From NIC37A-2 sp050289625 (GTDB taxonomy: Bacteria > Myxococcota_A > Polyangia > Polyangiales > Polyangiaceae): a DNA stretch of 20,177 nucleotides. Numbering within the stretch: position 1 is the stretch's first letter; each line of letters begins with the position of its first letter. Where the stretch lies: contig JBNKGC010000101.1 in assembly GCA_050289625.1 (NCBI GenBank), positions 1-20,177 on the forward strand. The letters run 5' to 3'. A model generated the notes under the pieces. It had not been told where the DNA came from. It ran no database searches and worked only from the letters and a program-made list of their open reading frames with translations. Below are positions 7,746 to 13,579 of this stretch, in pieces. A program made the position numbers and the translations under genes.

Positions 7746-7967
7746 GGCCCTACTGATCGCGGGGGCGCGCTTCGCCCCTGCAAACAGGGAGTTTCTTCGG
7801 CATTGCATCGCTTCCGAGACACTCCGACCGCGCCACGCGGCCACGTCATCGCAACGTGTTTCGTCTTGGAGCCGAAAATATGCGGGTGACAAGGATTTGC
7901 GCCAAGATGTCGAAGGCAGTCGTTCCAGCTCGCTTTCCGCGGGCCGGCCACCATCTCGAGGCAGCGC

Positions 7968-8471
7968 ATGATCCGAGGACTTCATCACAACGCGTACCGC
8001 TGCCGGGACTCGGAACAGACCCGGCGCTTCTACGAGGACTTCCTCGGCCTCCCGCTCGTCAAGGCGTTCGAAATCGAGGAGACGAAGACCGGGCGCACCA
8101 CGCACGCTCTCCATTCGTTCTTCGCCATGGCGGATGGCTCCTGCCTAGCGTTCTTCGAAACCTTCGACCGCCCCTTCGAGTTCAAGGACCAGCACGACTA
8201 CGATTTGCACATCGCGCTCGAGGTACCCCGTGAAGATCTCGAAGGCTGGCTCGAAGAAGGCAGGAAGGCCGGCATCGAGACGCGAGGCATTTCCGATCAC
8301 GGCTTCATCGACTCGATCTATTTCCGCGACCCGAACGGCTACGTGATCGAGCTCGCCGCAAAACGGGACAACCACGACGAAGCGATGGACCCAGCGAAGA
8401 ACCACGCCAGAGCACGCCTGAACGACTGGCAGGCGAAGAAGAAGGACTTCGCGTCGCCGAGCCGGGGGTAG
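7968..8471 (+). CDS. VOC-fold (glyoxalase/dioxygenase superfamily) protein
   Basis: A 167-residue vicinal-oxygen-chelate protein. Two beta-alpha-beta-beta-beta modules are visible: GLHHNAYRCRDSEQTRRFYED with the first metal ligand His6/His7, DLHIALEV with His81, and FRDPNGYVIELAAK with Glu128. Such proteins bind a divalent metal and act on lactoylglutathione, aromatic diols, isomerised acids or antibiotics. The C-terminal 35 residues (after ELAAKRDN) are charged and include NDWQAKKKDF, which I remember from VOC proteins of oxidative or aromatic metabolism, but I cannot name the substrate. It starts at the ATG preceding IRGLHH; the upstream ribosome binding site is weak. It stands alone, divergent from the cytochrome gene. 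Confidence 0.85.
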   Translation: MIRGLHHNAYRCRDSEQTRRFYEDFLGLPLVKAFEIEETKTGRTTHALHSFFAMADGSCLAFFETFDRPFEFKDQHDYDLHIALEVPREDLEGWLEEGRKAGIETRGISDHGFIDSIYFRDPNGYVIELAAKRDNHDEAMDPAKNHARARLNDWQAKKKDFASPSRG

Positions 8472-8814
8472 ATCAGCAGATCCCCACCTCGGAACGATCG
8501 ATCCCCCCTCCGAGCCGACCGATCCCCGGCTCCAGAACCCCATTCCCCCGCTCGGCGGAATGGGTAGGCACCTCGCGCGCTGGACTCCCCGGCTCGGATT
8601 TGTCCGTCCCGAGCTCCGCGGAGCAAGTCCCGGGCTCCCGACGGAGGATGAGCGGCGGGGACTCGCTTCCTGGAGCGGGGGAACTGCTCGTCAGCCCCCG
8701 AGCAGATCGACCTGGAAGCGGTGCTTGACGAGATTGTGCCGAGCGCCTCTCGAACGGCCCGAGTCCCATTCGCCGCCCTCTGAGTGGAGTGGGGTCGGTG
8801 GTGCAAATTGAACA
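8472..8814. other. Gene-poor stretch with a fragment similar to the CYTH-like gene
   Basis: Apart from the 21-bp repeats there is no supported gene. At 8702-8726 the sequence GCAGATCGACCTGGAAGCGG and the next five bases match 9799-9823, inside the CYTH-like gene, with one mismatch. Leftwards this reads VKHRFQVDLLGG and a stop, against TKHRFQLDLPQG in the full gene. It may be a remnant of a second copy or the end of an unrelated gene. Confidence 0.45.
8473..8645 (-). repeat. Degenerate 21-bp tandem repeat array
   Basis: Units of 21-22 bases (plus two longer, fused ones) follow one another. On the + strand they end in CCCCGGC/CCCGAGC/CCCGGGC and begin TCCG/TCCA/TCGG. Read leftwards in the frame ending at 8473 they give a seven-residue periodicity such as REPGTCS, AELGTDK, SEPGSPA, LEPGIGR, LGGGIDR. 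Similar xEPGxxx heptads turn up in accessory regions of large myxobacterial genomes, as I recall. The frame (98 residues, 8473-8769) has no convincing start or domain, so I list it as a repeat rather than a gene. Confidence 0.5.
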
Positions 8815-8936
8815 TGGCTGCTACGGCAGATGTCGTAGCTGGAGCGACTCAGCACGCGCCAGCCACCCCGAGCAGGCGATTGCTACGCCCAGTCCGCCAG
8901 CTTCTCCAAGTACCCTGGAGGCGCACCGACTGCGGT
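8815..8936 (-). pseudogene. 122-bp duplicate carrying the 3' end of the CYTH-like gene
   Basis: This segment is about 94% identical (seven mismatches) to 9512-9633. Read leftwards, the right part encodes LTAVGAPPGYLEKLADWA and a stop at 8883, the same C-terminus as the intact gene at 9580-10227 (LTAVGAPRGYLEKLGDWA). The left part is the shared downstream sequence with a small hairpin (GCTACG/CGTAGC). Only about 18 codons of the gene survive, so this is a fragment left by duplication or recombination. Confidence 0.7.
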
Positions 8937-8993
8937 GAGCCATCGTAGGGGCATCGGACGGATCCCACCGACCCTCACGCAGCAGAGGCCAGG

Positions 8994-9008
8994 TCCGCTG
9001 CCAGCGGA
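8994..9008. promoter_or_regulatory. 15-bp palindrome upstream of the antitoxin
   Basis: TCCGCTG-C-CAGCGGA is a perfect dyad with one central base, about 107 bases before the antitoxin start. Toxin-antitoxin operons are commonly autoregulated through such dyads, but the distance is long and the site is GC-rich, so chance remains possible. Confidence 0.3.
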
Positions 9009-9114
9009 GCGAGGCCCGGCCGGCTGCCGCGTAGCAGCCCCCCGCGGCCCTCTCGCAAGCAAACCCCAGCCGCCTGGAGGCACCGGGCGGCATGACCCAC
9101 AGCAAGGTGATAAA

Positions 9115-9366
9115 GTGCGTGAGATGCAGGCGTTGAAAGCTCGAATCGAGAACGGCCAGGTAGTGCTCACCGAGCCGGCAGTGCTGCCTGAGGGCGCCGA
9201 GGTCGAGGTCCATGTGGTAACCGACGACGGCATGAGCGACGAGGAACGTGCCGCACTGCACGCGTCGATCATCCGCGGGATCGAGGACTGCCGGGCGGGC
9301 CGCGTCACGGACATGGACGACTTCATCGAGGAACTGAAGGCCCTCGACGCCGCCGACCAGGACTAA
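9115..9366 (+). CDS. Type II antitoxin-like protein
   Basis: A small acidic protein (83 residues from the GTG at 9115, 80 from the ATG at 9124). The N-terminal part, ALKARIENGQVVLTEPAVLPEGAEVEVHVV, is a small beta domain like those of AbrB/Phd-like antitoxins. The C-terminal half, SDEERAALHASIIRGIEDCRAGRVTDMDDFIEELKAL, is the helical, acidic toxin-binding region typical of antitoxins paired with ParE/RelE toxins. GTG is favoured because AAGGTG lies five bases upstream. The toxin start codon follows the stop directly. Because the toxin is broken, it is now an orphan antitoxin. Confidence 0.75.
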   Translation: MREMQALKARIENGQVVLTEPAVLPEGAEVEVHVVTDDGMSDEERAALHASIIRGIEDCRAGRVTDMDDFIEELKALDAADQD

Positions 9367-9447
9367 GTGAAGGTCGAGCTCTCAGACGCCGCCAAGGCGC
9401 AGGTGCGCAAGGAACGCGCGTGGTGGCGGAAGCATCGTGACGGTCTG
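9367..9447 (+). pseudogene. Broken ParE/RelE-like toxin (N-terminal remnant)
   Basis: A GTG immediately after the antitoxin stop opens the frame VKVELSDAAKAQVRKERAWW and continues RKHRD. This is the first strand and helix of a ParE/RelE toxin; the AWWRxHR motif is typical. The frame stays open to 9636, but from about residue 26 it becomes Arg/Thr/Pro-rich and runs into the 122-bp repeat. The remaining two thirds of the toxin (normally 90-105 residues), with the catalytic or gyrase-binding strands, is missing. It is non-functional unless restored in another frame, which I do not see. Confidence 0.7.
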
Positions 9448-9511
9448 GGGTGCTCGCCGAGGCGTCGAACCCGACTTTGGCTGAAGCTTCGGTTGGGAGG
9501 GGGTGGGCGAG

Positions 9512-9633
9512 TGGCTGCTACGGCAGATGTCGTAGCTGGAGCGACTCGACACGCGCCAGCCACCCCGAGCAGGCGCTTGCTACGCCCAGTCGCCCAGCTT
9601 CTCCAAGTACCCTCGAGGCGCACCGACCGCGGT
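9512..9633 (-). repeat. 122-bp direct repeat, intact-gene copy
   Basis: Partner of 8815-8936, offset by 697 bases. It spans the last 18 codons of the CYTH-like gene plus about 68 bases beyond its stop, including GCTACGGCAGATGTCGTAGC, which can fold as a six-base stem. The two copies flank the antitoxin and broken toxin, so the toxin-antitoxin segment sits between direct repeats. Confidence 0.8.
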
Positions 9634-10227
9634 TAGCTCCAGCCGCTCCACGGCCGCGCGCACCTCGTCGAGCGACGTCGAAACCACCTCCTCCGCCGGA
9701 TCCGCCCCGAGATCCGGCCCCTCCACCGAGATTGACCACACGTGCTCCGGTTTTTGCACCTCGGCCAGCTCGACGAGGATGACGCTGTCACCTTGCGGCA
9801 GATCGAGCTGGAAGCGGTGCTTCGTCACGGCGATCACCCGAAGCCCGAGCCTCGCGACGGCGTTTGCTCGAAAATTCTCCAGCGACTCGCCACTCTGTCG
9901 AACGGCTTCGGTGGCGACCACGGCGAACTGCGCTTCGAGACACGCCCAGGCGTCCGCACCGAGCGGAAAGGGGAACGACTCTTCCGTGAGCTCGGTCCAC
10001 AGCTCGAAGCCGTCGGCTTCCCGCCGAAGGCGCCGCTTGACCTTGAGCGCGTCCCAGCGAAGCTTCACGTTCACTTCAGCGCCGGGCGCCCACAAGTATT
10101 CGTCCGTGTGCGTGATGCCGGTGTCGTCGTCGGGGAAGTGCGAATCCAACGTCCCGAGGGTGCGGATGAGAGTCTTCAAAGGTGGCAGCCCAAAGACGCG
10201 CCACTCCCAATGAGTCCCCACCGCCAT
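9580..10227 (-). CDS. Uncharacterised protein, possibly CYTH-like
   Basis: A 215-residue cytoplasmic protein with no signal peptide or membrane segment. I do not recognise a named family. The alternating charged residues on predicted strands, EWRVF (8-12), TDEYLW (41-46), VNVKLRW (52-58), LKVKRRLR (61-68), VTKHRFQLDL (134-143), VILVELAEV (149-157) and VWSISVEG (163-170), resemble the triphosphate-tunnel beta barrel of CYTH proteins (adenylate cyclase CyaB, thiamine triphosphatase). That assignment is inference from pattern. The ATG at 10227 has only a weak ribosome binding site. Its 3' end is duplicated at 8815-8936. It stands alone, with no partner gene. Confidence 0.6.
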   Translation of the reverse strand: MAVGTHWEWRVFGLPPLKTLIRTLGTLDSHFPDDDTGITHTDEYLWAPGAEVNVKLRWDALKVKRRLRREADGFELWTELTEESFPFPLGADAWACLEAQFAVVATEAVRQSGESLENFRANAVARLGLRVIAVTKHRFQLDLPQGDSVILVELAEVQKPEHVWSISVEGPDLGADPAEEVVSTSLDEVRAAVERLELTAVGAPRGYLEKLGDWA

Positions 10228-10497
10228 CGCTCACAGGTATCAGCCGACGGTCGCTCCGACAATGGGCGACGTTGTGGGCCTCGGATGAGGAATTGATGAG
10301 CAGTAGGTCCAGATGCCACAGGGCCGCTGTTCGGCCCCTGGCGCAGTTCGTCCATCAGCAGCGGGAGGGTGACGAAAATTGTCAGCTGCACATCACACCC
10401 GCTCCGACCCTCACCTGTGTGCGACGACAGCAGCCCTTCGTGAGGAATATCAGGGGTTTTCGCGTTTTGTCGTCGAGACGGGAATATTTCGATGCGC
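10228..10497. other. Gene-free upstream region of the pilin
   Basis: No frame here is convincing. The segment becomes AT-richer at 10440-10490 (runs like GGGGTTTTCGCGTTTTG and GGAATATTTCG), as expected for a bendable region upstream of a sigma54 promoter. The 13-mer AGCTGCACATCAC occurs at 10384-10396 and again at 10536-10548. Confidence 0.5.
10384..10396 (+). repeat. 13-bp repeat flanking the pilin promoter, copy 1
   Basis: AGCTGCACATCAC is found 102 bases before the -24 box and again, exactly, at 10536-10548 in the leader. The upstream copy is at a distance where an enhancer-binding activator such as PilR could bind. A link to regulation is only inferred. Confidence 0.45.
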
Positions 10498-10512
10498 TGG
10501 CACGCGTCCTGC
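10498..10512 (+). promoter_or_regulatory. Sigma54 (-24/-12) promoter of the pilin gene
   Basis: TGGCAC-GCGTC-CTGC matches the sigma54 consensus TGGCAC-N5-TTGC with one mismatch, and the invariant GG and GC are exactly spaced. It lies 118 bases before the pilin ATG. Known type IV pilin genes of Myxococcus and Pseudomonas are driven by sigma54 with the PilS/PilR system, which agrees with this site. Confidence 0.75.
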
Positions 10513-10535
10513 AATCGTTCGTCCTCGGATTCACG

Positions 10536-10548
10536 AGCTGCACATCAC
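10536..10548 (+). repeat. 13-bp repeat flanking the pilin promoter, copy 2
   Basis: Exact second copy of AGCTGCACATCAC, located in the transcribed leader between the -12 box and the pilin start codon. Confidence 0.45.
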
Positions 10549-10630
10549 GGTGCCGCTCCCCGGGTTTGGCCCCGTCGGGTCACCGGGCGTTCATCCGACA
10601 CCATCCCCCAACCGACGAGGAGAACCTCCC

Positions 10631-11305
10631 ATGTATAGCAAACTCCGCAAGAGCCGCGGCTTCACGCTGGTCGAGCTCATGATCGTGGTCGTGATCATCG
10701 GCATCCTGGCCGCGCTCGCCATCTACGGCGTGCGCAAGTACGTGACCAACTCGAAGAGCGCCGAGGCGCGCCTCGCCGTCGGCCGCATGGGCAAGGACGC
10801 CGCTGCACAATACGAGGGTGAGAAGATGGGAGGAGAGGTCATGGGTCTCGGACGAACTCGCGCGACCGGCAGGTACCTCTGCCTCAGTGCGCCGCTTGCC
10901 GTGCCAACCGTCCCCCAACTCGAGGGCGAAAAGTACCAGCCCGACCCGACGGACGGCGTGGACTTCGAAAATCCCGCCGCAAACGATCCGACTCGTCAGT
11001 ACACCGGCTTCCCCTGCATGGCTTTCTCCATGGAAGAGCCCATCTACTTCATGTATGACTACCAAGCGCAGACCGCGTCCAACGTGCCGAACGGAACGCC
11101 TGCCGCCAACGGCGACTACTTCACAGCGTCTGCGCAAGCGGAAATGGGCGGCGTGCGTAAGTCGATTTGGACCAACGGGTTCATCCAGCAAGATGGTGAT
11201 GGCGATCTCATCTTGACCGTCTCGCCCAAGGCGTGCGAGTGGGAGGATCAGGGCGCTCCGACGGCTGGATTCCTGGACACGAATCAGGACTGCCAGCCTG
11301 GCTGA
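10631..11305 (+). CDS. pilA: Type IV pilin (PilA-like)
   Basis: A 224-residue type IV pilin precursor. The short basic leader MYSKLRKSRG is cut by prepilin peptidase before Phe11. The mature N-terminus FTLVELMIVVVIIGILAALA has Glu at position 5 (Glu15 of the precursor) needed for assembly, and forms the long hydrophobic helix of the fibre core. The globular head carries four Cys (84, 119, 202, 211); Cys202 and Cys211 likely close the C-terminal D-region loop. The ATG follows GAGGAGA at good distance. Length and layout fit the major pilin PilA of Myxococcota used for twitching (S) motility, although a pilin-like minor subunit cannot be excluded because no pil assembly genes are in view. It is monocistronic, with a sigma54 promoter and a terminator. 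Confidence 0.9.
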   Translation: MYSKLRKSRGFTLVELMIVVVIIGILAALAIYGVRKYVTNSKSAEARLAVGRMGKDAAAQYEGEKMGGEVMGLGRTRATGRYLCLSAPLAVPTVPQLEGEKYQPDPTDGVDFENPAANDPTRQYTGFPCMAFSMEEPIYFMYDYQAQTASNVPNGTPAANGDYFTASAQAEMGGVRKSIWTNGFIQQDGDGDLILTVSPKACEWEDQGAPTAGFLDTNQDCQPG

Positions 11306-11327
11306 AACAGCCCCTGTGTAGCCCGCA

Positions 11328-11364
11328 CGAAAGCGCCCCTTCCGGGGCGCTTTCGTCGTTTTGT
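11328..11364 (+). terminator. Rho-independent terminator of the pilin gene
   Basis: CGAAAGCGCCCC (11328-11339) and GGGGCGCTTTCG (11344-11355) form a perfect 12-bp stem with a TTCC tetraloop, followed by TCGTTTTG. It lies 23 bases after the pilin stop codon and fits the high output expected of a pilin gene. Confidence 0.9.
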
Positions 11365-11458
11365 GACTGTAGCACCGTCCGACCGCTGCCGGCGGCCTTC
11401 CAGGCGCGCTCACTACACCGGAACCCACTCGCCGGTGCGCCCACGCTTCCTCTCGCAA

Positions 11459-12499
11459 TCAGTGTTCATGCCGATGGTGCAAATCCGGCCTGTGCGCGTG
11501 CTCGTGAGTGAGCGGCTCGTGCACGTGCTCGTGGGAGTGCCACGCGCCCGCCGGTACCGGTGGCTCGTGAACGTGCCCGTGATGCCCGTCGTCGTGCCGG
11601 TGAAAGTGCCGGTGCACCATGCGCTGGTGCGTGTGTCGGTGCTCATGGCGTTCGCGGTACCAGAGCCAAATCGCAAACCCCATGAGACCAGCCGCCCCCG
11701 CTTGCGACAGCGACATCGGCTCACCGAGCGCCAGCCAGGCGAGTCCGAGCCCCCACGCGGGCGCCGTCGAGAACAGGAGCTGTGACCGAGTCGCCCCCAG
11801 GTGCTGCGCGCCCGCCACATACAAGAGCAGAGACACCCCGTAGCTCAGGGCGCCCACCGAGAGCGCCGCAGCCAGGGGTCCGGGCGAGACATCAGCTCTC
11901 TCGAAGGCGATGCCGAGTGCCAGATTGAAACTCCCCGCGCAGAGACCTTTTACGAAGGTGATCTGCGCCGGCGACACCTGATCGATGACCGAAGTCCAAT
12001 TGTTGTCGAGGCCCCAGGCCACGCAAGCAAGCGCGACCAACAAGAGCGCCCAGCCCCCACCCGGAGTAGCCGGCGACAGGAGCGCGCTCGCCACGACGAT
12101 CAGGACTACCGAGAGCCACGTCGAGCGTCCCAGGTGCTCCTTGAAGAACCACGTCGCCAAGAGTGCCGTCGCAACGGACTCGAGGTTGAGCCACAGCGCC
12201 ACCGAGCCCGCCAGCGCTTGCGACAGACCCATCAGCAAGAGCACCGGACCAACGACCCCTCCGAACACGACCGCTCCCGCAAGGCGCCCCGCGTTCCGCC
12301 GGTCGATGGTGCGAAGCGAAGGCACGTTCCGGAGAGCCCACGGCGCCACGACGAGGGCCGCTCCCAGGTAGAGCAAGCCGGAGAGAAAGAGCGGTCCGAA
12401 GTGTTGGAGCAGCGGTTTGCTCGCAGGCGTCGACGCACCGAACAAGGCTGCCGAGACCGCACACCAGATCACCGGTGCGGCCGACGTCGAACCTTTCAT
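11459..12499 (-). CDS. EamA/DMT-family transporter with His-rich C-terminal tail
   Basis: A 346-residue inner-membrane protein. Residues 8-280 form the drug/metabolite transporter fold, about ten hydrophobic helices in two EamA repeats. Motifs include LFGASTPASKPLL near the start, LWLNLESVATALLAWFF-like sequence in repeat one, and LLFSTAPAWGLGLAWLALGEP in repeat two. Residues 281-346 are a soluble tail with 23 His in 66 residues, as HxH, HRHxH and HEH clusters, a metal-binding composition like that of zinc, nickel and cobalt transporters. The tail probably faces the cytoplasm. DMT proteins usually lack such a tail. Cargo is unknown; a divalent metal or metal-chelated metabolite is one idea. 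It is last in the leftward gene set, 74 bp after the diguanylate cyclase gene. Confidence 0.88.
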   Translation of the reverse strand: MKGSTSAAPVIWCAVSAALFGASTPASKPLLQHFGPLFLSGLLYLGAALVVAPWALRNVPSLRTIDRRNAGRLAGAVVFGGVVGPVLLLMGLSQALAGSVALWLNLESVATALLATWFFKEHLGRSTWLSVVLIVVASALLSPATPGGGWALLLVALACVAWGLDNNWTSVIDQVSPAQITFVKGLCAGSFNLALGIAFERADVSPGPLAAALSVGALSYGVSLLLYVAGAQHLGATRSQLLFSTAPAWGLGLAWLALGEPMSLSQAGAAGLMGFAIWLWYRERHEHRHTHQRMVHRHFHRHDDGHHGHVHEPPVPAGAWHSHEHVHEPLTHEHAHRPDLHHRHEH

Positions 12500-12573
12500 G
12501 CCGAGGAGTCTACCCCGTGTTGCCCGAAGCGGTGTTTCGCCTCCCCCTCCCCCCTCGCGTCGAATCCCGCCGA

Positions 12574-13569
12574 TTACCCCTCTTTCGGCTCGTTCTTTGG
12601 GGCGTCATTCGGGCCCGCGTGATCGGGGATGGTATCAATCCGGCGACGAGGGCCCGCTTCTTGCCGACGGGGCTCCGGGCACACGCGATTGCGCCCACCC
12701 TGTTTGGCCGCATAGAGCCGAGCGTCCACTCTCCCGAGGAGCTCGCTGAGCTTCCCATCCAATTGCGGATCGAAGAGCACGGCGCCGACCGAAATGGTGA
12801 CCGAAATGGCGCCTGCGTCCGTCGCCACGGGTGAACCTTCCACCACGCGGCGGAGCCGTTCGGCGGCTTGCACCGCATGGCACTCGTCGACACCCGGTAG
12901 AATTACCGCGAACTCCTCACCCCCCACACGAGCCAGCACGTCCTCGGTGCGAATCATGGCCGCTACGCGCTGGGCGATGTCCCGGAGCACGGCATCGCCC
13001 GCAGGATGCCCGTAGGTGTCGTTCACCCGCTTGAAGTGATCGACGTCGAAGGTCAAAAGCGACAGCGGTTGCGTGTGACGGCGACTGTAGGCCACCGCCC
13101 GAAGGAGCATCGAATCGAAAGCCCGTCGATTATGAACACCGGTGAGCGAGTCGCGTGTCGCCGTCGAAAAGAGGTGTTCACGGGCGCTGGCTTCGATGTC
13201 GTCTTCCAGCGTGAACTTCAAGACGACTTTGGCGCCCAGGCGGATGCGGTCGCCGTCGCGCAGAGGGATGGCACCAACACGCTTGTCGTTGACGAAGGTG
13301 CCGTTCGTGCTGCCCAGATCTTTGAGCATGAACTGCCGTTCCGGCAGCCTCACCACCTTGGCGTGTTTCCGGGACACGCCCTCGTCATCCAACCGAAGAT
13401 CCGCCTCGGCACCACGCCCCACGACGCACCCCGACCGCTGCACGCGCAGCGCCTGCCCCAGGGAATTGCCCGCCACGACCAGAAGCACGGGATGACGTTC
13501 ACCCGGTTGGATGATGTCCCGTTCCTCAGCTCGACCGGCAATCGTGGTCTCCTCGTCCGTACTCCCCAT
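12574..13569 (-). CDS. FHA-GGDEF protein (diguanylate cyclase)
   Basis: A 331-residue cytoplasmic signalling protein. The N-terminus MGSTDEETTIAG has a paired-Thr acidic motif. Residues 45-120 form an FHA phosphothreonine-binding domain with GRG, SRKH (66-69) and GSTNGT (86-91). Residues 140-305 form a GGDEF domain with DSLTGVHNRRAFD, FDVDHFKRVNDTYGHPAGD and the active-site loop GGEEF (206-210), so it should make c-di-GMP. An RxxD inhibitory site, RTED (197-200), lies five residues before the loop and indicates product feedback. The C-terminal 25 residues are polar. I chose the ATG at 13569; the frame runs further up but overlaps the protease gene with Arg-rich sequence. It follows the protease stop by 10 bases, suggesting co-transcription. 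FHA implies input from Ser/Thr kinases, which are abundant in Myxococcota. Confidence 0.9.
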   Translation of the reverse strand: MGSTDEETTIAGRAEERDIIQPGERHPVLLVVAGNSLGQALRVQRSGCVVGRGAEADLRLDDEGVSRKHAKVVRLPERQFMLKDLGSTNGTFVNDKRVGAIPLRDGDRIRLGAKVVLKFTLEDDIEASAREHLFSTATRDSLTGVHNRRAFDSMLLRAVAYSRRHTQPLSLLTFDVDHFKRVNDTYGHPAGDAVLRDIAQRVAAMIRTEDVLARVGGEEFAVILPGVDECHAVQAAERLRRVVEGSPVATDAGAISVTISVGAVLFDPQLDGKLSELLGRVDARLYAAKQGGRNRVCPEPRRQEAGPRRRIDTIPDHAGPNDAPKNEPKEG

Positions 13570-13579
13570 GATCCGAAGT

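Noticed and set aside
8473..8645. CRISPR array
   Set aside because: Units of about 21 bases follow one another without unique spacers and differ too much from each other; there are no cas genes.
8339..8815. A 158-residue minus-strand frame as a real gene
   Set aside because: It covers the degenerate repeats and the antisense end of the VOC gene, with no domain or ribosome binding site.
11536..11552. A leftward TGGCAC box inside the transporter's His-rich tail
   Set aside because: The -12 part does not match TTGC at the required spacing, and the position inside the gene makes a promoter unlikely.
11801..12622. A 273-residue Arg-rich rightward frame opposite the DMT transporter
   Set aside because: The composition is that of a shadow frame, and the opposite strand encodes an obvious membrane protein.
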